Assembly: GCA_002389295.1 (NCBI GenBank)
Contig: DGOE01000158.1
Location: 1-11,327 of the forward strand
Length of the DNA stretch: 11,327 nucleotides
Direction: 5' to 3'
From: Flavobacteriales bacterium UBA4474
GTDB lineage: Bacteria > Bacteroidota > Bacteroidia > Flavobacteriales_D > Sanyastnellaceae
The position numbers and the translations under genes are program-made. This document shows, one piece after another, positions 1-7,599 of the stretch. The first letter of the stretch is position 1; every line of letters starts with the position of its first letter. Under the pieces are notes generated by a model. The model was given only the letters and a program-made list of their open reading frames with translations, was not told the origin of the DNA and searched no databases.

Positions 1-3000
1 CTCCGGCAGGTAGCTGCAGGACTCCACATAGGTGCATCCCGGTCTGTCCAGAACATCGCACACGCCGTCGCCGTCCGCGTCGAGCAAACATTCGCCACCG
101 CAAACGCCCAAAGCATCCCGTTCCCCAAAACAATCGTCCGCCCCATCACAGATTCCGTCCCCGTCCTCATCCACACATCCCTCGCCACAGTCCACCGGGT
201 GGTCCACCATGATGCTGTCTGGTACTGATGTCGAGAACAAGCCGCCCAGGGGATCGTCCAGCCCATTCACTTCCATATAGTCATACAATGCCGGGAAGAG
301 GTCCAGCAGATCGATGTGCCTCAAAATCCCATGGTCATCAATGAAATGGAGTTGAATCCCCCCGATGACCTCTCTCACAGGGTGGGGGCCCAGCTCTTCG
401 GGAGTGAGGATGCGAACAATGTCATTGTCCGATGCATCATTTTGGCCCATCCAAGCACCAACGGACCCATCTGAAAACAACACGGCAGAAACAACATCCG
501 TATCGAATTGGACAATCTGATCATAAGCCAGAATCTCGGGCGGTATTCCCAATTCCCATGTGCCACACATCATGAAATCAGGGTCTGCAAGTACCATTTC
601 CAATGTGGGCTCCCCACTGCCGTCACCGCCTCCATTCAGCGTGGGCTCCACAGCGAATACGGTGCCATCTTCCTTTCTCAGGATGCAAGAGAAATCCGAA
701 CAGACAATTTCGGTAATGCCACTGTTGAATCCTTCGGGCAGTGCCCAAACGCCATCGGCATAGCTCTCCACGGTACCATTTTCCAAGAGTGCGTGGTAAT
801 TCAGCATTCCCGATATTTCTACGTCGGTGACGCCAGTGAGCTGGTCCGTCCACTGTTCGAATCCCACTTCCTCATTGGGGTACAACGTTGAATTGGGATT
901 TACGCTGCGATTCAGTCTTGCCGCCCGGATTCCCCACCCTTCCGCAGTTCCATCAGACCGAACCGCCATGAACATGTCCAAGCTGGCCGCAACATCGATG
1001 AAATCGTTTCCTTCTGGTACTTCGATATCTTCCTCCAGAAGAACCACGTATACGGCCCCACCGTAAAGGTCCTCCCAAGCCGTCCTGGTCATATTGAGCA
1101 CAAGCATCAGGATTTCATCCGAAAAAGGAGCCAGACTTTGGAGGGAGCCATCCTGCATCAACAAAACGACGCCGGTGAGGGAGATTGAACCATCCATGAC
1201 GTTGTCCCAAACCGAACCCAGCAGCGGTGACAGGTCCATCTCCGATATGCCCAGAGAGCTGCTCGCAGCCATGCTTCCACCAAAAGAAGCCTCACCCTGT
1301 GCTTGAATCAACAAATGATAGGAATAATGGGTGCGCAGTTTGGGAGGGGTCTGGTTGCACGAACAGTAATCGCACTCCCCGGTTGAGGCTACCGCCGGAT
1401 TGTAGTTGCAGGCCAGGGGATCACCACACCCGTCACAGGAGGTGTACTCACAACTCCCGGAATCCCAAACGGCGTTGTTCTCGAAGTTGCAGGCCTTGGG
1501 GTCGGTACAGCCGGCGCATCCATCAAAGGTGCAAAGACCGGAGGCATTGGCTTCCGGATTGTAGTTGCAAGCCAATGGGGACATACACCCTTGGATGAAA
1601 ACTTCATCACAATCTCCTGGAAGCGTCGCCGACAAATTGAAGTTCTGGGCTCGACTGTCCATGCAACCCCGCACTTCCTCCTCATCGCAGATTCCGTTCG
1701 CGTTCTCGTCATTGGTGCAGATACATCCGCAAGGTTCAATGACTTCCCCCACGCAGGGATCCTCGACATCACAAAGCCCGTCTTCGTCCCGATCGAGACA
1801 CCATTCCGTACAGCGGGGGCGGCTGAATGCATGGATTCCTCCTGTCATGCCCTGCATGACCAGATATCGAATCTGATCGATTTGATGGACCCGTCCATCA
1901 TAATCCAGCAGGGCGAATTTGCCTGAAAGTGGATTTCCGTCAATGACTTGTACATGACCGATCGGATTTGGCATAGGAAGTCGCCCCCACATCGCTACTG
2001 TGCTGTCAGCAAGCAATGCCATGCTGGTGCCCGGACATGCGGCTACATCGATGACGGCCTGGTTGAAATCAGGAGGAGTGCATTGACCGTGGGTGTTGCT
2101 TCCCCAACACACGACCGTGCCTTCCGGAGTCAAGGCGACATTGTGCTCTGAAGAGGCCAATTTGCTGATGACCAAACCTGCTGGCGGTTCGCACTGGCCC
2201 AATTCATTGGCCCCCACCGCTACCACGACGTGACCCAAGGCATCCCAAGCAATGGTGTGCCTGCTGCCCGCTTCCACACCGGAGAGGTTGCCCACTTCGG
2301 GAAAATCCAGTTGGCCATGCTCGTTCAATCCCCAGCCCGCAATGCTGCCATCTCCCGTTATGGCTGCGGAATGGTAGGCACCACCCGAGAAAGCTTGGAC
2401 CGTCGCGAGATCTTCGGGTATATTGATTTGCCCGAATTCATTGTCTCCTAAGCCGTGAAGGATGGAGTCCGCATCCAGTATGAGTATGAACGTCCCGCCA
2501 GCATCTACGGCGATGGACTGCCCCCAAGGGCTGGGCACGATTTGCGGAGAGGGTGTGATGAACGGACAATCGAACAGAGAACCATCTGTGGTCAAAAGAG
2601 TGGCTTGCTGGTGAGTGTAAATGGTATTTGGATCCTCAAAGGGACTGGGAATTCCAGTGGCAGCGGCGATGTCCGGGGGAAACGAACATGAGCAGTACTC
2701 GCAACTGCCGTCATCAATCAGTGCGTCCAATGCATAATTGCATGCCAGTGGGTCTGGGCAACCATAACAGGAGTATTCACAAGAATCAGGCAGTGTTGCT
2801 TCCGCGTCAAAGTTGCATGCCTCGGGTTCCAGACATCCATAACAGGAGTAATCGCAGCCCCCTTCCAACTCGGCTGATGGATTGAAGTTGCACGCGAGTT
2901 CGTCAGGACAGCCATAGCAACTGTAGTCACATGAACCGTCCGAGTCCGTGGCCAGTTCATCAAAGTTGCAGGCATCCGGATCCTTGCATCCCAAGCAGAA

Positions 3001-4287
3001 CCAGTGGTGGGTAAAAGCTGAAAAGACCATGGATGCTGGTCCATAGATGCCATCAACCGTAGCCACGCCGAAACGGATGACATCACCGCTGTCCAGATTC
3101 AATACAATGGGAACCTGATAAGGATAGCTCCAGTTGGCTTCATTTTCCGGTAGGAATGGGTCGGGGAGAAGTTGGTCAGGGGGGAGAAGAAAAGGGTCCG
3201 TGCCAACCCCATCCGGCGCCAGCATGTCCTCACCATGCGCCCAAGTATCGAGTGGGGCCAATATGAATCCGGGTGGTGGAGTTGTCGATATGTAGTCCAC
3301 AAAACCCGTTGGAATTCCATTGACCTCAAGGACAGGCGGATCGTAGATGGCACCTTCGTCCAACGTATGGTATCCAAAGGTGAATGTCAGCATCATGGAG
3401 GTCGGAGCCGTGATGGATGCCCATGTGGTATCCTGGATGCCTTGATCCTTGCCTCGGATGACCAGTGAGCGGTCGTCCCTGCTCACGAGATCCGGGTCGG
3501 AGAGTGACCACTGCTCGCTGTCAAGCCATCCCTGCAGCCCAAAGGTCCATCCTTCGGAAATCTCCCATGTGTCGCAATCTCCTTCGTAGATGCAAGTTGA
3601 TTCATGGATGCTTTCCGGATTGAAATTCAAGGCCAGAGGATCCGGGCACCCCGCTACGTGTGAAGGGCAATTGCCCAGAAAATCGGGGACGCCTGGTTCG
3701 CTGTCATTGCAGTCATAGACACCACAGATGCCATCGCCATCATTGTCATAGAAAATACCGGTGCATTCACAATTTTCGTCGAGTTGCGTCTCCGTAATAC
3801 AGGGGTCTTGCAATTCGCAGGGATATCCAGGATAAACGCAGTCACCGATATCGAATGAGGCCGTGTCCACATAATTGCACGCGTAGGGGTCCGTGCAGCC
3901 AGGTATTCCCAGGATGCATTCGACATAGACCATCCAGCAAGTACTCGTCCATTCTTGGTGACATGACGGGAGGCGAGCCAGCACGGCATCGAAACAATCC
4001 GGGTCAGCAGGAATGTATCCAAAGGGAATACTGCACCCCACAGAGGGATTGCTGCAATCGGGAAGAGGACCGCACCAGTAGAGCACCGGACCACCGAAGG
4101 TGAGGTCCTGATTTGGAATCAGGGGGTGCTCTTCAAACCCGCAGCTCCCATCATCGATGTTGGCTTGAGCATCAAAGTTGCATGCCTCCGGATTCGTGCA
4201 ACCGGGAATGTCCTGTACCTGCGCTGAGGCTTGACCTCCCTGTATTGCCGTTATCAGAATGCTGATAATCAGTGCAATTCGGTTCAT
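1..4287 (-). CDS. Giant secreted Cys-rich protein with two RCC1-like propeller regions (3' end beyond window)
   Basis: From ATG at 4287 the minus strand reads 1429 codons without a stop to base 1, so the C-terminus is missing. Residues 1-23 form a signal peptide (MNRIALIISILITA... ending ASAQ). Cys-rich units of the type GCxDPxACNFDxxA...DGSCEY recur: two near residues 28-150, a degenerate one near 213-233, four at 433-534 and four at 874-977; another begins at the edge. DxDGDGxCD segments (near 180-190, 826-835 and 1366-1400) resemble thrombospondin type 3 calcium loops. Residues about 235-430 look like a beta-sandwich. Residues about 595-770 carry RCC1-like blades (GGAYHSAAITGDGSIAGWG, VVCWGSNTHGQC). 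Residues about 1095-1330 hold a degenerate second set (FMAVRSDGTAEGWG). Such proteins are common in Flavobacteriales and are usually secreted by T9SS. A sorting tail would lie off the window, so that is inference. Substrate and role are unknown; adhesion or surface display is possible. Confidence 0.9.
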   Translation of the reverse strand, partial: MNRIALIISILITAIQGGQASAQVQDIPGCTNPEACNFDAQANIDDGSCGFEEHPLIPNQDLTFGGPVLYWCGPLPDCSNPSVGCSIPFGYIPADPDCFDAVLARLPSCHQEWTSTCWMVYVECILGIPGCTDPYACNYVDTASFDIGDCVYPGYPCELQDPCITETQLDENCECTGIFYDNDGDGICGVYDCNDSEPGVPDFLGNCPSHVAGCPDPLALNFNPESIHESTCIYEGDCDTWEISEGWTFGLQGWLDSEQWSLSDPDLVSRDDRSLVIRGKDQGIQDTTWASITAPTSMMLTFTFGYHTLDEGAIYDPPVLEVNGIPTGFVDYISTTPPPGFILAPLDTWAHGEDMLAPDGVGTDPFLLPPDQLLPDPFLPENEANWSYPYQVPIVLNLDSGDVIRFGVATVDGIYGPASMVFSAFTHHWFCLGCKDPDACNFDELATDSDGSCDYSCYGCPDELACNFNPSAELEGGCDYSCYGCLEPEACNFDAEATLPDSCEYSCYGCPDPLACNYALDALIDDGSCEYCSCSFPPDIAAATGIPSPFEDPNTIYTHQQATLLTTDGSLFDCPFITPSPQIVPSPWGQSIAVDAGGTFILILDADSILHGLGDNEFGQINIPEDLATVQAFSGGAYHSAAITGDGSIAGWGLNEHGQLDFPEVGNLSGVEAGSRHTIAWDALGHVVVAVGANELGQCEPPAGLVISKLASSEHNVALTPEGTVVCWGSNTHGQCTPPDFNQAVIDVAACPGTSMALLADSTVAMWGRLPMPNPIGHVQVIDGNPLSGKFALLDYDGRVHQIDQIRYLVMQGMTGGIHAFSRPRCTEWCLDRDEDGLCDVEDPCVGEVIEPCGCICTNDENANGICDEEEVRGCMDSRAQNFNLSATLPGDCDEVFIQGCMSPLACNYNPEANASGLCTFDGCAGCTDPKACNFENNAVWDSGSCEYTSCDGCGDPLACNYNPAVASTGECDYCSCNQTPPKLRTHYSYHLLIQAQGEASFGGSMAASSSLGISEMDLSPLLGSVWDNVMDGSISLTGVVLLMQDGSLQSLAPFSDEILMLVLNMTRTAWEDLYGGAVYVVLLEEDIEVPEGNDFIDVAASLDMFMAVRSDGTAEGWGIRAARLNRSVNPNSTLYPNEEVGFEQWTDQLTGVTDVEISGMLNYHALLENGTVESYADGVWALPEGFNSGITEIVCSDFSCILRKEDGTVFAVEPTLNGGGDGSGEPTLEMVLADPDFMMCGTWELGIPPEILAYDQIVQFDTDVVSAVLFSDGSVGAWMGQNDASDNDIVRILTPEELGPHPVREVIGGIQLHFIDDHGILRHIDLLDLFPALYDYMEVNGLDDPLGGLFSTSVPDSIMVDHPVDCGEGCVDEDGDGICDGADDCFGERDALGVCGGECLLDADGDGVCDVLDRPGCTYVESCSYLPE
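1357..1668 (-). repeat. Four tandem Cys-rich coding repeats (second array)
   Basis: Four in-frame units: GCMDSRAQNFNLSA (degenerate, the ACN cysteine replaced by Gln), GCMSPLACNYNPEA, GCTDPKACNFENNA and GCGDPLACNYNPAV. The array ends in CDYCSC, nearly the same ending as the first array. It precedes the second, degenerate propeller region. At DNA level the units share a core around the codons for ACNYNP (visible on the plus strand as ggattgtagttgca), so part of the similarity may be recent. Confidence 0.85.
2686..2991 (-). repeat. Four tandem Cys-rich coding repeats (first array)
   Basis: Four consecutive in-frame units of about 25 residues each: GCKDPDACNFDELA, GCPDELACNFNPSA, GCLEPEACNFDAEA and GCPDPLACNYALDA. 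Each is followed by a Gly/Ser/Asp-Cys-(Asp/Glu)-Tyr closing motif. They are separated by a short CYG linker and end in EYCSC. Each unit has regularly placed cysteines, consistent with small disulfide-stapled modules. The array sits directly upstream (N-terminal) of the first RCC1-like region. Confidence 0.85.
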
Positions 4288-4416
4288 GCATACAAGTTCA
4301 ACAACAAAGGGCCGGGTGCCAAATCGGTCACGAATTTCATCGCGAATGGGCAGACGTATGAATGGGAGGACCAGACCACCTCATTGGCGATGCACTTTTG
4401 CCCCCGGCTTCCATCG
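4288..4416. other. Intergenic gap between the giant Cys-rich gene and the SIMPL gene
   Basis: The 129-nt gap lies between two minus-strand genes. I see no rho-independent terminator on the minus strand after the SIMPL gene and no confident TAnnTTTG promoter for the giant gene. Two things stand out. The plus-strand frame through 4285-4400 reads as a protein-like segment (AYKFNNKGPGAKSVTNF...), and the 12-mer acttttgccccc at 4394-4405 also occurs at the lipoprotein promoter. Both are discussed as findings. Confidence 0.5.
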
Positions 4417-5178
4417 TCACTCTATGGCATAGCGCTGCTTGACATTGACGTAGGCGGTTTTGAGTTTGCTCGAGGTGTTGAGGGTGCCGCCCCAGCTGAA
4501 GCTCTCGTCGGAATTTGTGCCGAGGATTTGGAAGACCCCGATGCTGGTCTCGAGCAGGTCGCCGAGGCTGCCGCCGCCGCCTTGGACCGCAGTGCGGGCG
4601 CGGAGTTGGCCGTCCTGCGAGGCCGCTTCGATCATCTGGATCTTCAGCTCACCGAGCTGGGTGTAGTAGTACTTCGGTGGGTAGGAGATGATGTAGACGT
4701 CCTGCTCGATCAGCTCGGTCACCTCATTGGCGAGCCGTTCGATCAGGTCGATGTCGGATGACGTGACCTCGAAACTCCGCTTGAGGCGGTAACCGTTGAA
4801 GACCTGTTCGCGGTCCACAAGGTCGCCCTTGTCATTGTAGTGGTTGACCGTCTTGTTCTGCGGCAGGATGTCAATGGACAGGAAGGCGAAGGCGTCTTCG
4901 GCAATGCCCTTTTCTTTCAGGAATCGTTCTATGACCTCCTTGTCCTGCTTCATCATCGCATACACTTCTTTGAGGTCCATGGCCTTGCGCGTGAATTCAC
5001 CTTGCCACACGGCCAGATCGGAGGTGAAATCCATGGAGGTCGATCCCGTTACCTCGATGTCGCTCGCCTGGCTTTTGAAGAAGTAATGGCCGTTGCGCGC
5101 TACGAGGTAGGCGGAGGCGAGGATGGCTACCGCGAGGACAGCGGCGAAAGAGGGAAGGAGCAGGGGATGACGGGCCAT
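4417..5178 (-). CDS. SIMPL domain-containing (DUF541) membrane-anchored protein
   Basis: A 253-residue protein if started at ATG 5178 (MARHPLLLPSF). This start is chosen over the longer upstream frame because it begins directly at a signal-anchor helix (residues about 5-27, LPSFAAVLAVAILASAYLVA). The upstream frame extension runs back through the divergent gene and its promoter. After the anchor, residues about 37-250 match the SIMPL/DUF541 pattern: an N-terminal IEVTGSTSMDFTSDLAVW strand, a helix rich in K/E (MKQDKEVIERFLKEKG), a central YRLKRSFEVTSSDID segment, and a late LGELKIQMIEAASQDGQLRA helix followed by a Gly-rich loop. SIMPL proteins lie in the periplasm or envelope, and most have no defined biochemical role; some are linked to oxidative or envelope stress. 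It is transcribed divergently from the lipoprotein. It could be cotranscribed with the giant gene, whose start is 129 nt downstream. Confidence 0.85.
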   Translation of the reverse strand: MARHPLLLPSFAAVLAVAILASAYLVARNGHYFFKSQASDIEVTGSTSMDFTSDLAVWQGEFTRKAMDLKEVYAMMKQDKEVIERFLKEKGIAEDAFAFLSIDILPQNKTVNHYNDKGDLVDREQVFNGYRLKRSFEVTSSDIDLIERLANEVTELIEQDVYIISYPPKYYYTQLGELKIQMIEAASQDGQLRARTAVQGGGGSLGDLLETSIGVFQILGTNSDESFSWGGTLNTSSKLKTAYVNVKQRYAIE

Positions 5179-5295
5179 GGATGTGAAGGGTAGCGGAAAC
5201 AATGTGTCTCCATGTTTCCAACCGATTTTATGGCCGCGATATTGCCACCGTGACGCAACCAAAATTTTGCAAGTGAAGTCTATGCCTTGAAAGGG

Positions 5296-5303
5296 TACTT
5301 TTG
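5296..5303 (+). promoter_or_regulatory. Bacteroidota-type -7 promoter box of the small lipoprotein gene
   Basis: TACTTTTG matches the Bacteroidota sigma-ABfr -7 consensus TAnnTTTG exactly. It lies 19 nt before the ATG at 5323, implying a leader of roughly 12-15 nt. A TTTG at 5266-5269 is a possible -33 element, but the 26-nt spacing is longer than usual. No Shine-Dalgarno is obvious, as is normal in this phylum. Confidence 0.65.
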
Positions 5304-5322
5304 CCCCCAAGACCGAATCAAA

Positions 5323-5643
5323 ATGAAATTCCAAAACCTGCTCGGCCTGATGGCCGCATTGGTTCTCGTCACGGGATGTGACGACAACACCGAAGCTTGT
5401 GACGAAGGCAACAAGGCCGTCATCACCATTTTCAACAACTCCCTTTGCACACCGGACGTGAGTGTGGGTGGCGATGAAATCGCTGCCGACATGGGCATCC
5501 TCGCGACGCAAAGCGTGGAGGTGGACGCTGGAACGATTGACATCGAGTTCGAACTCGCATTCATCTCACTGTGCACGGCCCTCGACACTTCCGTCACGGT
5601 AGCCTGCGGCGACTCTGTCTATGTGGAGTTTGACGGCGTCTGA
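5323..5643 (+). CDS. Small acidic lipoprotein, function unknown
   Basis: A 106-residue protein starting at ATG 5323 (MKFQNLLGLMAALVLVTGC). This start is preferred over 5287 because the promoter box at 5296-5303 lies downstream of 5287, and because the short N-terminus is a classic type II signal peptide. The lipobox LVTGC predicts lipidation at Cys19. The residues after Cys (DDNTEACDEG) are acidic, resembling the lipoprotein export signals known in Capnocytophaga and Bacteroides that send lipoproteins to the cell surface. The mature part is acidic and beta-rich, with four further cysteines (TEAC, NSLC, ISLC, TVAC) that could form two disulfides. I do not recognise a family. It appears monocistronic, with its own promoter and a strong terminator 22 nt after the stop. 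Confidence 0.8.
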   Translation: MKFQNLLGLMAALVLVTGCDDNTEACDEGNKAVITIFNNSLCTPDVSVGGDEIAADMGILATQSVEVDAGTIDIEFELAFISLCTALDTSVTVACGDSVYVEFDGV

Positions 5644-5665
5644 TCGGGCGTTTCACACCATCAAG

Positions 5666-5694
5666 AAAGCCCGGCCATTGGTCCGGGCTTTTTT
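5666..5694 (+). terminator. Rho-independent terminator after the lipoprotein gene
   Basis: Perfect 9-bp inverted repeat AAAGCCCGG (5666-5674) and CCGGGCTTT (5683-5691) around an 8-nt loop, followed by further Ts to 5694. The T run after the GC-rich stem makes it strong on the plus strand. It isolates the lipoprotein from the esterase operon that follows. Confidence 0.9.
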
Positions 5695-5722
5695 GTGGCT
5701 CGGCTCATTCTTGTGCACCCCA

Positions 5723-5730
5723 TATCTTCG
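5723..5730 (+). promoter_or_regulatory. Probable -7 box of the esterase/PH-protein operon
   Basis: TATCTTCG differs from TAnnTTTG at one position. It ends only 4 nt before the ATG at 5735, so transcription would start close to the start codon. No clear -33 element is visible at normal spacing. It sits just after a terminator, where a new promoter is needed. Confidence 0.4.
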
Positions 5731-5734
5731 GGGC

Positions 5735-7597
5735 ATGACCAAGACGATTCGCATGGCGGTATTGGCCGCTGTTTGGGGTTGGGCTTCGATTGCCATCGGC
5801 CAAACCGTGCTGCTTCAAGAGAATTTCGATGCGGGATTGCCCGCAGAATGGAGCCAACAGACCCTCGCCACCGACGGGGGCTGGCTCGCCGGTACCAGCG
5901 CACAGCTCGAAAGCCAATGGTGGCCCATTGCGCCTCATGGCAACATCATGGCGACCAACGATGACGGTTGTGATTGCGACAAGAGTGAAGACTACCTCAT
6001 CACGCCGGAACTCGATTTCAGTGGTGTGGAGTCTGCGATTCTGGCCTTTTCGACCTACTTCGATGGCGGAACCTATCAAGGCACCACGGAAGGGGCATTG
6101 ATCGAGTACAGCCTCGATGGTGGCGAAAGCTGGTCGCTGATGCAGGCCCTTGTCGGATCAGAGGATGGGCAATGGGACTTCGAAGTCGTCAGCCTTGAGG
6201 ATGTCCTCGGACAGCCATCGGTGCACCTGGCTTTCAGATACAACGATGGTGGAGGTTGGCTCTACGGCTGGGCTTTGGATGACGTCTCAGTCATGGAGCC
6301 CGGCGGCCTGGATCTGGCCTTGGTGGGGTTGAATTTGGACAATATGGTGCTCGCGCCCTCCGCTGGAGATTTGTCCGGCAATGTGGTCAACCTTGGCGCC
6401 GATACGGTCTACTCGTACACCGTGGCGTGGTCCATGGGGACGGAATCCGGTGAGACGACAATCGATGGCATCGCACTCGGCACAGCCGACAGCCACAGCT
6501 TTTCGCTGGATGGCATCCTGCCTTTTGACCTCAGTGGCAGCTACACGGTGTCAGCCGAGGTTGTCGCAGTAAACGGAAGTGCAGACGACGTGGCCACCAA
6601 CAACACGCAATCCGCAGACGTCACCGCGATTTTCTACGGCGAGTACCCCGATGGCAAAGAGCTGCGGGAGTACTACTACTATCAACCTTCGGATGCGCCA
6701 GACAACTGCCCATTGGTGTTTGTCTTCCACGGCTATACCGGTGACGCAGAAGGCATGGTCCAATGGTCGGGGTTCAATGAGTTGGCTGACGAGTATGGAT
6801 TTGCCGTGTGCTACCCCCAAGGCACCCTGGATGCCTCGGGCGAAGCCTTCTTCAATGTGGGTTACGCGTTCCATCAAAACGAATCTGTGGACGATGTGGC
6901 CTTCGTTTCCGGGCTGCGCTCGGAATTGGTGTACACCTATGGATTGGATGCGGAGCGGGTCTTTGGCACCGGCTTCTCCAACGGCGCTGATTTCTGCTAC
7001 CTCTTGGCTTGTGAGGCTTCCACGGAGTTTCGCGCTGTGGCCCCCATCGCCGGGATTTTCATGAGCGATATCCAGGCTGAGTGCGCACCTGAGTACATGG
7101 TGCCCATCCTCGAAATTCACGGCACCGACGACGACGTGAGCCTCTATGGCGGAGACCTCGAAAACATGGACGGTTGGGGGTCTTATCCCAGCACTCCCGA
7201 CGCCATGGCCTTCTTCGTCAACATGTTTGGTTTGTCCCTGCAAGAGACCGGCAATTTCCCCGACGAAGTGGGCTGGGATGAATCCACGGTAGACTTTCAG
7301 AAGTGGGGCCTCGAGGGCGCCTGCCCCCAAGTTTGGCTCTACACGGTCAATGGTGGCGGCCACAGCTGGCCCGGCGCCTGGGGCAACCAAGACATCAATG
7401 CCTCCTTCGAGGCTTGGCAGTTCTTCGCCCAAGCGTGCAGCGAACCCATGTCCGTAGGAGAGGTGGGGCCCGAGTCAGACCGCGCCCTGGTGCGCATCAC
7501 AGACTTGCTCGGACGCGAGGTCAATCCTGAACCCGGCATCCTGTTGCTCTATCAATACTCAGATGGCAGCGTAGAGAAGCGCCTTTCAACGGATTGA
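5735..7597 (+). CDS. Secreted multidomain esterase of the PHB depolymerase/feruloyl esterase type with T9SS sorting tail
   Basis: A 620-residue protein. The start at ATG 5735 gives a signal peptide with K and R before the hydrophobic core (MTKTIRMAVLAAVWGWASIA, cleavage near IGQ-TV). Residues about 24-190 form a MAM-like jelly-roll ('choice-of-anchor J' type; NFDAGLPAEWS, YLITPELDFSG, GWALDDVSV). Residues about 191-303 resemble a CARDB-type Ig domain. Residues about 305-575 are an alpha/beta hydrolase of the LpqC/PHB depolymerase esterase type: oxyanion segment HGYTGD (332-337), nucleophile elbow GFSNG with Ser415, likely acid Asp466 in HGTDDD, and His543 in GGGHSWPG. The C-terminus (ITDLLGREV...LLLYQYSDGSVEKR) matches the end of a type A T9SS sorting domain, shortened. 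Probable function: hydrolysis of extracellular polyester or ester-linked polysaccharide. The substrate cannot be read from sequence. It heads a three-gene operon. Confidence 0.88.
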   Translation: MTKTIRMAVLAAVWGWASIAIGQTVLLQENFDAGLPAEWSQQTLATDGGWLAGTSAQLESQWWPIAPHGNIMATNDDGCDCDKSEDYLITPELDFSGVESAILAFSTYFDGGTYQGTTEGALIEYSLDGGESWSLMQALVGSEDGQWDFEVVSLEDVLGQPSVHLAFRYNDGGGWLYGWALDDVSVMEPGGLDLALVGLNLDNMVLAPSAGDLSGNVVNLGADTVYSYTVAWSMGTESGETTIDGIALGTADSHSFSLDGILPFDLSGSYTVSAEVVAVNGSADDVATNNTQSADVTAIFYGEYPDGKELREYYYYQPSDAPDNCPLVFVFHGYTGDAEGMVQWSGFNELADEYGFAVCYPQGTLDASGEAFFNVGYAFHQNESVDDVAFVSGLRSELVYTYGLDAERVFGTGFSNGADFCYLLACEASTEFRAVAPIAGIFMSDIQAECAPEYMVPILEIHGTDDDVSLYGGDLENMDGWGSYPSTPDAMAFFVNMFGLSLQETGNFPDEVGWDESTVDFQKWGLEGACPQVWLYTVNGGGHSWPGAWGNQDINASFEAWQFFAQACSEPMSVGEVGPESDRALVRITDLLGREVNPEPGILLLYQYSDGSVEKRLSTD

Positions 7598-7599
7598 GC

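Noticed and set aside
1357..2991. Regularly spaced similar DNA segments that could suggest a CRISPR or non-coding repeat array
   Set aside because: The segments are in frame, diverge at wobble positions and encode Cys-rich protein units. There are no identical repeats with unique spacers.
32..4103. Many plus- and minus-strand open frames of 60-150 codons inside 1-4287
   Set aside because: All overlap the single stop-free 1429-codon minus-strand frame, which shows clear domain and repeat structure. The small frames have Ser/Pro/Arg-rich shadow composition.
4417..4761. Plus-strand frame reading LLDIDVGGFEFARGVEGAA... antisense to the SIMPL gene
   Set aside because: It is the complement of a well-supported SIMPL domain and shows no motif of its own. 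Only the 4285-4400 part, outside the gene, is kept as a weak finding.
6551..7432. 293-codon minus-strand frame antisense to the esterase
   Set aside because: It lies opposite the catalytic domain, whose nucleophile elbow and His motif are plainly in the plus frame. It is a GC-driven shadow.
7594..7599. TTG at 7594 as the start of the YdbS-like gene
   Set aside because: ATG 7600 is only two codons downstream and is a stronger start. The TTG overlaps the esterase stop codon.
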